The notes beneath the pieces were generated by a model. It did not search any database. It was not told where the DNA came from and worked only from the letters and a program-made list of their open reading frames with translations. This document shows positions 21,871 to 33,100 of a stretch of DNA of 64,000 nt, one piece after another. How positions within the stretch are numbered: the stretch's first letter is position 1; every line of letters begins with the position of its first letter. Source of the DNA: Myotis daubentonii (taxonomy: Eukaryota; Chordata; Mammalia; Chiroptera; Vespertilionidae); assembly GCF_963259705.1 (NCBI RefSeq), contig NC_081840.1:372001-436000 (forward strand). The letters are read 5' to 3'. The position numbers and the translations under genes were made by a program.

Positions 21871-24090
21871 GTGAGTCCCGCCCGCCGCCCGCCGGGGCCC
21901 GGATTTCCTCCCCGCGCCGCCGCTTTGTTCCCGGCCGCCGGGCCGCGCAGCCGGAATGGAGGCGCGGGAGCAGGAAGTGGCCGCGGCCGCCTGGGCGGGG
22001 AGGCGCGGGCCGGCGACCGGGGGTGCGGGCCGGCCCGGCTCCCTCTTGACCTTGGGAGGCGGCCGCCGGCCCGCGAGGCCGGGGCTGGGGCGCAGGGGCG
22101 CGGCCGGGGCTGGGGGCGCCCCGAGGCCGGGCTCCCCAGGCGCGCTGCGGGCGCCGGGCCAGTGCCGCCCGGTGCCCCGGAGACGCAGGGGCCTTAGGGA
22201 GAGGCCGCCCGGCCACGGTTCAAGTTGGAGGGGGGCCGGGAAGGAGACCTCGTCCTCCCGCAGACAGAGTTGTCGGGGGCGCCCACAAAGGACGGCTCCC
22301 CCCCTGGCCCGACTCTGCTTCCTGGTGTGGGCCCCCCCCCCCCCCAGGCTGGGCCTGGAGGACGCTGGGTCTCGGTCCGAGGTGGGGGAGGGTGGGTAGA
22401 CGGGGGCATGGCCTGTGCCCTGCGGCCAGAGGGCCTCTTCCTCCCCCCGGGCCCGCGGCTCCAGGCCCCCCTCAGCCCCCAGCTGGTCCCAGCCTCTGGG
22501 TTCCCTGCCCACCGGCGGAGGGTACGCCCGCAGCCCAGTGTTTGGGGCAGAGGAAGGGCCCTCAGAGACAGGCTGCTGTGAAAGTTGTGATTTTATAATA
22601 ATCACAGGCGTGTGCGGCGACGGCCCAGGCCCGGGGCGCGGGGCAGGTGGGCGCGGGCGCGGCGTGCGTGTGTGCGGACGCACACCCCCTGTGCGCACAG
22701 ATATATTTTTACACATGGGCTCCGGACAGCTGTCCGGCTCTGTCAGCGCGGGCCCTGGTGGGGGTAGGGGGACAACCGGAGGCCAGCCCTCTGCCTCCAG
22801 GCCACGCCCACCCAAGTGTCACCAGAGCCCCCGAGCCCAACGCGCTGTTGCTCAGAGCTCGGTGCCCAGGGCCCGGCTGAGCACGTGGGCACTTCCTCCG
22901 GCAAAGGGTGTCTTCCCTGTCGTGGCGTCAGGCGGGTCTAACTGCCCATCAAAATTCAGCCTCGGGCAGTGCAAAGCCACCTCCTCTGGGTGCCCAGCCC
23001 CCGCCTCGGGCCAGGGAAGCCGGCGGCTAGAGAAAGCCCCACATTGCGATCCATTGCAGGGGTCCTGGGGGGCTGCCCGGCCTGGGGGGGTGGGGGAGGG
23101 TGGGGTCCCGGAGAGGAGTCTGTGCAGGGCTGCCGTCTGGAGTCCCTGTCTGGGGGGTCGCAGAGGCCTGGGATGCCCGGAAGGGGTGATGTGGGCACTG
23201 GGTTTTGAGGGATGCCTAGGAGTTTACCCAGCAGGGGGCAGTGGGGAGGGCCATGCCAGATGAATGGCCAGCGTGTCTGCTCAAGAGAGGGCTGCTGGTG
23301 GGCCCTGTGGGGCGGGCATCCGGCCTGCGTGCGTACAGCCCCCCTTTGTCGCCGCCCGGACCCTGTAATTAGGGGTCTGCAACCACCCTGGACGGGGGTT
23401 CCCTACAGACGGGACCTGTCTGAGCTTCTTTGTCGCCAGTGCCCAGGCCGACCCGGCTAAGCCAGAGGGGCCGGCCCACAGGGGCCGGATGAATGATGGA
23501 GATTCAGGCTGGTGGGGCCTGTGGTTTAGGGGGGGCCTGGGGTTTGGGGAGGGTTCACACCGCCCTAGAGGGCGCCCGGTGCCCGCGCCAGCCACCCACA
23601 CGCTGGCCCTGCCGTGGCTGTTGGAGCGGCTTGGCTTCCATTCCCAGTCTGGGGCAGGGAGGGGCTCTGCGCCGGGCTCCGGGGGACCCGAACACCACGG
23701 AGAGGGGCAGCAGGCCTCCTCAGCAGGGGGTCGGAGGTCAAGTGCCTGGGGCTGACGCAGCTGCGGGCTGCCTGGAGGAGGTGGCGTTCGCTGGGTTGGC
23801 AGGTTAGGGAGGGCCTTGGAGAATGTGAGTGGTTAGTACAAAGGCCAGGGGAGTGGGTATGGGCACGGAGGTGCCCCGGAAGCTTCGAGGGCCTGGGGTC
23901 CGGGAGGGTGGGGGGACCTAGGCCCAGGGAGCAGGTGGCGGGGACGAGAGTGAGGGGCAGAGACTGCGGGCGCCGCACAGGAAGGTGGGCCCGGGCCCTG
24001 GCCCCGGGCGGGACGGGCCTCCTGGGCTCGCCGCTGGGTCAGCGAGGGCCCCAGCTGGACACGGCCTCACACTGCCCTTCGCTTCCCCAG
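21871..24090 (+). other. AKT1: AKT1 intron between noncoding exon 1 and exon 2
   Basis: 2.2 kb of GC-rich unique DNA. A small AT-rich island at 22575-22615 stands out against it. No exon or young repeat recognised. Confidence 0.6.
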
Positions 24091-24155
24091 AGGCCGTGGG
24101 CACCGCTGGGCTCGGGGAGACCCGCGGAGAGCGGAGCGCGAGCGACCCCGGCACC
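24091..24155 (+). other. AKT1: AKT1 5' UTR in exon 2
   Basis: The acceptor CTTCGCTTCCCCAG ends at 24090. The 65 bases to the ATG are untranslated, and GCACCATGA is a good initiation context. Confidence 0.8.
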
Positions 24156-27100
24156 ATGACCGACGTGGCCATCGTGAAGGAGGGCTGGTTGCACAAGCGA
24201 GGTGAGCGCCGGGGCGGGGGCGGGGCCTGGGGGCTTCCCTCGGGGGCAGGGGCCTGGCAGCTGGGTGGCTGGGAGCCCGAGGCTGCTGGGCGGCCCAGGT
24301 GAGCGTCCCGGGCACAGCGTCTCCATGGTGTTCAGGCCCCGCCTGGCGGACCCCGGGGTCGGGGGAGGTGAGACGGGGCTGGAGGGCAGCTGGCGATGAA
24401 TGGCCGCCCGGCGGGGCCCTGCTGGCGGGACAGCCACGCCACCTCCCGCCCGCTTTCCTGGAAGGCGGTGAGGGCGTTGGGGCCGGTCCAGGGCCTGGCT
24501 CACAGTGGCCCGGGGCACTGCCCAAGGGCTCCTGAGGGCAGGGCGGGGCGGCTGGGCCTGGCCCGGTGCCTACCTCGGGCCTGGGCTGGGCCTGGGCTGT
24601 GGGAGAGCTCGCTGCACACTGGGCCCCGGGCGCGGGCATGTTTGGGCTGCAGCCCGGTGCCCGCCCAGCCCCCCCTCCTCACTCCCTTGGCCCTGTGCCC
24701 CGGGCGGTGCTCGGACAAGAGCTGCTGAGATGGGAGCTGAGGCCTTAGCCCCTCACCTTCCAGCCCCGCCGCCCCCGCTGCTCAGGGCCAGGCAGGGGGG
24801 GTGACAGGCCTTCCACCCTGGTGCCCTGGGCAGCCACTCCCTCCTCCTTCCTCCGGAAGTCCTGGTGGCCCCACGCCCCCAGCCCCCAGCCACCTCTCTC
24901 TAGCTCTCTCGCAGGTGGGGTGAGGGGTCCCTCTCCCCACCCCAGGGTCCCACCGGCTGTTGTGGGGGGAACCTCAGACTCTGATGGGCAGACAGGGAGA
25001 ACTCACACACTCAGGGCCAGGGCAGGGGCAAGAGCGTGTGTCGTGGGAGGGGTTTTGTGGGATGCATAGGAGCTCCCCACTATGCAGGGAGGCTGCAGCA
25101 GCGGGGTGCAGGCACAGAGGGATGGCAGCGACTTGGGGCTGCAGAGCTTGGCGTGTGGGGTGGAGGATGTGGTCAGCGTTAGCGCTCCCTGGGCAGCTGC
25201 GGGGGGCGGGGGGGGCAGTCCTCGCTGGGCCTTAGAAGGAGGCGAGGAGGCGGAGGGGCCTGTGGTCTGTAGGGAGACCTCTGCCTGGTCCCCGCGAGGC
25301 CCCAGCACCCCCTGCCTCCTTGGTCCCCTCCCCAAGGCTCACCACTCCTGCTTCCCGGAGTCCTGCTCCCTGTGCGGAGCCCCCATCCGGCCCTGCTGTC
25401 GGCCTCCCCTCAGCCCTCTCGGGCCGGAATCGGGGACCCCCACACCCCCCCTCCCCTCCCCTCGGTGCCCGGCAGAAGCTCAGAAACTGCCACCTGGGAC
25501 CAGTGCCTCTTGACCTCGGCAAACGTTTGTTGACTGAATGTTAGATCAGGAGCTGGCCCAGGAGGTGGGCCAGCCAGGGTGGGGCCTTCTGATGGCCGGG
25601 GGCCTGAGTCAGCCCAGAGGGGCGTCTGAGCCCAGTGCCGTCCTGTGTCCCTCTCCAAGGGCCGGTCCATTGGGCTCCCCGGGCCTTGGTTTTCCCATCT
25701 GTGTAATGGGAGTGGTGGCCGGGGAGGCCTGGAGTAGGGCATGTGGCTTGTGGGGCCTGACCCGGGTGCAGCCAGGCCCTCGGCCTCCGGGGCAGGAGAG
25801 GGGCTGTGTCCCCCACACATGCTCTTCCTCTTCCGGGTGGGGGCGGTGGGGGCGGTGGGGGCGGGAGGGCCCTGCCCTGGGCAGTGGGCCCGCTCCTCCC
25901 AGGCCCCGGTCCCGCCTGCCCTGCTCTCGGAGGAAGGTCTGTAACATGGGTGCCCTCATGCCCCTGCTCCCTGTTCCTGGGGACCCCAGGGCCTCTGGTG
26001 TTCTCCGGCTCCCCACAAATGTTTGGGCGCTTCCTGGGTGCTGGGCTTTGGGGCGGCCCGGTGAGAGGGCGGAGTCCTGGGGCGGGCGCTGGGAAAGGGG
26101 TGGCTTTCGGTGGGTTGTTGGGGGACTCGGGACCCCAGTGTGGGGCTGAGTCACGTGGAGCCAGTGGACGGGAAGCACCACTCTCTCTGCGGTCGGGGAG
26201 GGTCAGGATCGCGTCCTGGTTCTGGCCGTGGAGGAGGCAGGAGGCGGCCCGTGCAGATCTGATGGCGGGACGGGGCGCGGGCCTGCTGAGCGGGGCACCG
26301 GCCAGGTTTCCTCGTCTCACCCCCAGCCGTTCCGGAAGGGCCGCTGCCCTGCCACCCCCTGCGAGAAGCCTCCCAGGCTTCCTCCTCCCGCTCCTGGCTG
26401 ACCCTCTGGGCTGCCTGCTGCCTCTCAGCGAGAGGGGGGAGCTCTGGGCTGGGAGGGGTCCCAGATCTGCCTGGGGTGGGCAGAGGGCCCCACCTTCAGG
26501 CCTGGCCCGGGTGGGATTCAGAGCATGGGAGGGGGTGGGAGCTGTCCGTCCTCCAGGGCCCGCCCCCTCCCTGGCCGGTCGGTTAGGAAGCGGCTGTCCT
26601 TCTGCATCCCGCAGGGCTGGGCACAGGGCAGACGGCCACCCCCAGGCCCAGGGGCTGTGTGGGCATCGCAGGGGCAGGTGGCTGGCTGTGCGGGGCCGAC
26701 CCTGGGCCCGGCCTCCTCCACACCGTGGGGAGGTGGGCGGTGGGCGCCCATCTGTGGGGAGGGACCCCGGGCTGAGTTCTGGGGGTCCTGATGCTGCTTT
26801 AGCCAGAGCAGCCGGGGGCAGAGTCCCCGTTCTGGGCCTGCACTGACCGTGGGGTCCAGGTGCACCCTCGGCCTCATGTCCGTGTGCCCCGCGGGGGGCT
26901 GGTCCCCGGAAAGTGCTCCAGCTGCTGGAGGCTCGGGTGCTGGCGGGCAGCGGGGCAGGTGTCCCTGTGGGGGGCACCTCCTGAGCCCCGAGCGGGTGTC
27001 CCCAGCGATGGGCCGGCTTCGGAGCATGAGCTGGACATCCTGGGTGACCGCGACCCCCGCGTGGGGGAGACACGCCGGCCGGCCGTGTGGGGCTGGTGGG

Positions 27101-30100
27101 CTGGTGTGGCCCCAGCTGCGTTTTCGAGGCCGTGGTCTGTGCTGTGAGCCCCCCAGGCGCTCAGCTCTGTGTCCGGAGCGGGTCTGGCTGAGCTCGGCGG
27201 TGGCCTCGGCCTTGTCTAGGCTGCGCTGACCTAAGGCCGCGGCCGGTCCACGCGGCTGGTTCGGGGCAAACCCTGAGGCTGCCCTCCTGCCCGCTGTCCC
27301 TGACGCCCACCGGGTCCCACCCTCCGAGCCCATGGTGTGTCCCCAACCCAGGTGGGCTGCCCGGACCAGGTGGGCCAGGAAAGGGCAGGGGCCGCGAGAG
27401 CGGGGGCCCAGGGTGAAGGGAGGGGCGGCTGGAGGGGGCGGCCGGAAGGGAGGGGCACCTGGGCCGGTGCAGGCGGCAGCCAGCCTTGTGAGCCAGGAGG
27501 GGCGGGCCTGGGTAACCTCACCGGGCCACGGTCCCGCCAGCCGGGGTGCGGGGTGGCGCGAGGGGAGCCCCTGTGGGCGCGAGGCTCCCTGCCTGGACGT
27601 GGTCACCGGTGTGGTCTGCCTGGCGTCGGCGCTGTGTGTTCCCGTGCCTCAGTTTACCTTCCCCCAGGAGCTGCGCCATGAGGGTCCTGTGGGCACGAGC
27701 TCCGCGGGCCCGATCCCCGGTGGGTCTCAGGCCTGGGGGCCCTCCCCCTGAGCCCATTCCTGGCGGACCCTCCCCAGCTCCCGGCCGGAGAAGGGCGCCC
27801 TCGCCTCCTGCCCAGGGTGTCCCGGCCTCCGGGGAAGTGCGTCCAGGGGCCCTCCCTCTCCCTCCCTCAGGCGCGGCCGGCCCGCCTCTCGCCGTGGAGC
27901 GGGCATCACTGTGGCCGCGCGTGGCCCTGAGATGGGAGATAGACGTCCGTGTTGCTGACACAAGCCCGCTCCGCCCCGGGCCTGGGCCCTGCGGGCCCTG
28001 CGAGGGGTGGAGTTGTGCGGCCGGCCCTGTGGAGGGGCAGCCGTCACGCAGGGACAGGCCTGTGGGCCCTGTAACCCACGGCTGAGCGCCAGCTGCCGTG
28101 GAGGCCCCAAGGGGCCCGCGTCCACGGTGCCGCCTGTGCCTCCTGCGTGGGGCTCAGAGGGGCCGCGGGGAGCCTGCTGTTGCCCTCGCTGCAGGGTCGG
28201 GCGCCCAGGTCCCGTCCGGGTCCCCCCACCCCCCCGGCCCCCGCAGTGCCCGCGGTCCACGGGGCGGCTTGTGCAATGCCCACGTCCGAGGGTCCGGCAC
28301 TGGCCCCGGAGCAGGTCCGAGCAGGCGGTCAGGCCCGTGGTAGAGCAGTGGCCGGGCCTCAGTGCTGAGGACGGGGCCTGGGGGGCGGCCCTGTCCCTGA
28401 GGCGGCTCCTGGCCAGCTGGCCGTGGCCGTGGCTGTGGCTGTGGCCGGGCCGGCCTATGTGGGGCTGAGTTTCCTGTTTTGTGAGTGTGTTGAGTTCTCC
28501 CTTCAAAACAAACAACAAAAGAGGAAGCTTGGCCCTGGCTGGTGTGGCTCAGTGGATAGAGTGTCGGCCTGTGGACTGCAGGGTCCCAGGTTCGATTCCG
28601 ATCAAGGGCACAGGCCAGGGTTTGCGGGCTTGATCCCCAACGGGGGCGTGTGGGAGGCAGCCGATCCATGATTCTCTCTCATCACTGATGTTCCTCTCTC
28701 TCTCCTTTCTGAAATAAAACAACAGCAGCAGCAGCCAGCAGCACATGTAGATATAAGAAAAGAGGAAGCGCGGGGCCTCGCGGGGGGCAGGGTGGGGAGC
28801 ACTGCCTCCCGCCCGGGTCCCAGGTGGCCCCTTGTGGCCCGAACCCTGTCTCCTTCCTGGGTGCCGGGTGCTGTCAGCACAGCTGCCCTGTGCGGGGCCA
28901 GACTCGATGGGACCCAGGAGGGCAGGCCCAGGCCCCTGGACGGCCTCTGCCACCACCCGCCACCTGGGGCAGCAGAGCGCGTGGTGTGCAGAGGGGAAAC
29001 TGAGGCCTCGGCCGAGAAGGGGTGGGCGCGGCGTGCGGTCCTGGCCGCGAGCGCTCAGGGGCCGGGTTGCATCAGGCTGGTTCCTGGAAGTGCCGCGAGG
29101 CGAGGGCCGGGCACACCCAGTGGAGCCGGCCAGCACCTCCCGGGAGCCTGCCGGTAAACCGGAGCCACTGCTGTTGACCTGCCCACTCCTGGGTCACCCC
29201 ACAGCGGGCACACGCTGCCCCCTCCGCGCCCGTGCCCTGTCCGCCTGGGCCCTGCTCAGCAGCCCCACCAGAAGGGCCCAGCCCAGGCCTGACCCCAGGC
29301 AGGCTGGCAGAGGGGCTGGGGCTGCAGGCTGGCATGCGCGCTCCCGGAGGGTCACCCCAGCCCTCCCGCCCTCAGACGCCGCGCTTGGATGCAGGAAATA
29401 TCTGGCCCTGCAGCTCAGGACGAGGAGCGGGTGTGGGGCTTTGGGTGGGAGCCCAGGTGGTCCCCTCAGTCCACTGCCGCTGGCCCCGCCTGCCCAGGAA
29501 ACAGGCCTAGGCTGAGAAGCGGTGGACGCGGCGTGCGGTCCTGGTAGCGCCATCAGCGATGGGGGCTCTGGGCACCGAAGATGCCTTTGGTGGGAGCCAG
29601 GGCAGAGAGCCCTCAGCTGGGGAGGGGCTGGGGAGGGCATGTAGCCGGCCTGGGTTTGGGGGCCTGAGGGATGGCAAGGGTGGGTGTGGCCAGGGACTTG
29701 GGCGATGCTGCCGGGGATGGGGGCGCACGGCCAGCCACCATGTCCCCGAGGGCGAGGTGGTGGGGAGGGCGTCCCGCCGTGGGTGTGGGTGGGTTAGAGC
29801 AGAAATAACTAAGGTGCGGGCCCTGCGAGATGGGGGCCTGTCTGGAGGACAGGGTCCCCCCTGGCCTGGCCCCCTCACTCCCCCATGCAGGGGGGCTTTT
29901 CCTGGGGGTGTTGGGGATGAAGGTTCCCGCCTGAGACAGGCTGGGCCCACTAGGGGCAGGGGTGTGGTTCCACCTCCGAGGGTTTGCGGGGAGGGTGTGG
30001 GTGTGGGCCGGCCCCCATGGGCTCAGGACAGCCAGGGCCCTGGGCGGGAGTGGGGGGCTGCTGGGCACCCGCTGTCCTTCCCCAGAGGCAGGTGCACTGG

Positions 30101-33100
30101 AGGCCCGGTCCCTCCTGTGCCCTTGGCGGGACTGAGCCGCCCGGGGAGCATCTGTCCTCTCTGGCCGAGAAGATGCCGCTCCTGCCCTCTCCCCTCCCCT
30201 CCCCTCCCTCCCCTCCTCTCCTCGCCCACCCGGCTGTTGGTGCCCTGCCCCGCGAGGCCCGTGAGCGGTGCCCTTGGAAGCTCAGTCCGAGCGTGCACCC
30301 GGCAGACAGGGTGGGTGGGTACCCCTCCCTCGCCACCCGCTCCAGGGCCGTGGTCAGCCGCCTGGGCCCGGGCAGGGGGGGCCCTCGAGGTGACCCCTGT
30401 GGCGGGCGGCGATGGATGGGCCGCTGTCAGCGAGGCCATTTGCTCGCTGCGCCGGGGAAGGTAAATGGGCGCCCGGCAGCTGTTGGGGATGGGTGTGTGG
30501 TCGGCGGGGGACCGCGCCGTCGCCGCTGTCAGCTGGCGGCGCTCCCTGGGCCTGCTGGGGTGCACTTGGCTGTGGAGAAGCAGCCCGGCCCCGCCTGGCG
30601 CCCCGCCAGCGCCCGCGCCCGCGCCACCACCAGCACTGCGGCAGAGTGTGCACCCGGCTCCCAGGCTCCGGCTCGCAGGGACTGGCGCGGGCTCAGGGCC
30701 CGGCTGCGTGGCTGGGCCCAGTGCCCTCCGCCGTGTGCAGGAGCCCCCCCCCAGGGCGCCCACGGTTGCCTGGCCGCTCCCCCCCCCCCCCCCCCGAGCC
30801 TGGCCGAGTGGCCGTAGGGACGTTGGCTGTGGCAGGTCAGAGCTGCTGGCCAGGAATCCTTTCCTCAGGAGTCCTGCAGGCTCCCAGAGAGTGGGAGGGA
30901 CCCCTGGTGGGGACCCCGAGAGCTGAGGGCCTTGGGGCAGGAAGAGGTGGGCAGCCCTGGTCCGGGCGTGGGCTGACCGCGTGGGGAAGGTCGGGCACAG
31001 TCCCCTCCCTGGTGGCTGGGCAGGACCGGTCTCGGAGGAGCCGTGCTGCCCTCCTGCCTGCCCAGGGCTGGCTTCCGAGAGAGCCCAGGGGAGCGTGTGC
31101 AGCGCCCCATCCTGCTCGCCTGGCACCAGCTGGCACCAGAGCCCCAGCCCCTGCCCCAGCTCAGTCCCAGGGCAGCCCTGGCTCCCGTTGGTCTCCTGGC
31201 GGGAGCCGAGCTGGGGGACCTGGGCCCCGTGGTGGTCCCAGGGCTGTGCCCAGGCNNNNNNNNNNNNNNNNNNNNNNNNNNNNNNNNNNNNNNNNNNNNN
31301 NNNNNNNNNNNNNNNNNNNNNNNNNNNNNNNNNNNNNNNNNNNNNNNNNNNNNNNNNNNNNNNNNNNNNNNNNNNNNNNNNNNNNNNNNNNNNNNNNNNN
31401 NNNNNNNNNNNNNNNNNNNNNNNNNNNNNNNNNNNNNNNNNNNNNNNNNNNNNNNGCAGAAATAACTAAGGTGCGGGCCCTGCGAGATGGGGGCCTGTCT
31501 GGAGGACAGGGTCCCCCCTGGCCTGGCCCCCTCACTCCCCCATGCAGGGGGGCTTTTCCTGGGGGTGTTGGGGTTGAAGGTTCCCGCCTGAGACAGGCTG
31601 GGCCCACTAGGGGCAGGGGTGTGGTTCCACCTCCGAGGGTTTGCGGGGAGGGTGTGGGTGTGGCCGGCCCCCATGGGCTCAGGACAGCCAGGGCCCTGGG
31701 CGGGGAGTGGGGGGCTGCTGGGCACCCGCTGTCCTTCCCCAGAGGCAGGTGCACTGGAGGCCCGGTCCCTCCTGTGCCCTTGGCGGGACTGAGCCGCCCG
31801 GGGAGCATCTGTCCTCTCTGGCCGAGAAGATGCCGCTCCTGCCCTCTCCCCTCCCCTCCCCTCCCCTCCCCTCCCCTCCCCTCCCCTCCCCTCCCCCCCA
31901 CCCCTCCCCTCCCCTCCCCTCCCCTCCCCTCCCCTCCTCTCCTCTCCCCTCCCCTCCCTCCCCTCCCCTCCCCTCCCGTCCTCTCCTCGCCCACCCGGCT
32001 GTTGGTGCCCTGCCCCGCGAGGCCCGTGAGCGGTGCCCTTGGAAGCTCAGTCCTGAGCGTGCACCCGGCAGACAGGGTGGGTGGGTACCCCTCCCTCGCC
32101 ACCCGCTCCAGGGCCGTGGTCCAGCCGCCTGGGCCCGGGCAGGGGGGGCCCTCGAGGTGACCCCTGTGGCGGGCGGCGATGGATGGGCCGCTGTCAGCGA
32201 GGCCATTTGCTCGCTGCGCCGGGGAAGGTAAATGGGCGCCCGGCAGCTGTTGGGGATGGGTGTGTGGTCGGCGGGGGACCGCGCCGTCGCCGCTGTCAGC
32301 TGGCGGCGCTCCCTGGGCCTGCTGGGGTGCACTTGGCTGTGGAGAAGCAGCCCGGCCCCGCCTGGCGCCCCGCCAGCGCCCGCGCCCGCGCCACCACCAG
32401 CACTGCGGCAGAGTGTGCACCCGGCTCCCAGGCTCCGGCTCGCAGGGGACTGGCGCGGGCTCAGGGCCCGGCTGCGTGGCTGGGCCCAGTGCCCTCCGCC
32501 GTGTGCAGGAGCCCCCCCCCAGGGCGCCCACGGTGCCTGGCCGCTCCCCCCCCCCCCCCCCCCGAGCCTGGCCGAGTGGCCGTAGGGACGTTGGCTGTGG
32601 CAGGTCAGAGCTGCTGGCCAGGAATCCTTTCCTCAGGAGTCCTGCAGGCTCCCCAGAGAGTGGGAGGGACCCCTGGTGGGGACCCCGAGAGCTGAGGGCC
32701 TTGGGGCAGGAAGAGGTGGGCAGCCCTGGTCCGGGCGTGGGCTGACCGCGTGGGGGAAGGTCGGGCACAGTCCCCTCCCTGGTGGCTGGGCAGGACCGGT
32801 CTCGGAGGAGCCGTGCTGCCCTCCTGCCTGCCCAGGGCTGGCTTCCGAGAGAGCCCAGGGGAGCGTGCAGCGCCCCATCCTGCTCGCCTGGCACCAGCTG
32901 GCACCAGAGCCCCAGCCCCTGCCCCAGCTCAGTCCCAGGGCAGCCCTGGCTCCCGTTGGTCTCCTGGCGGGAGCCGAGCTGGGGGACCTGGGCCCCGTGG
33001 TGGTCCCAGGGCTGTGCCCAGGCCCGTGTGGGCCGCAGCACGTCGAAGTGTTTGCCCGGGTGGGAGTGGGGCCTCCTGTGACCGGGCTGCCTGCTGGGTG

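Noticed and set aside
28545..28610. tRNA gene (A and B boxes)
   Set aside because: The boxes belong to a Ves SINE head, with SINE body, tail and target duplication following; the same holds for the other copies.
30412..32160. 582-residue frame crossing the gap
   Set aside because: It runs through 200 N and a probable duplicated contig overlap inside an AKT1 intron.
29799..33023. Recent segmental duplication in AKT1 intron
   Set aside because: Copy boundaries coincide exactly with the gap edges and differences are homopolymer indels, so assembly overlap is the simpler explanation.
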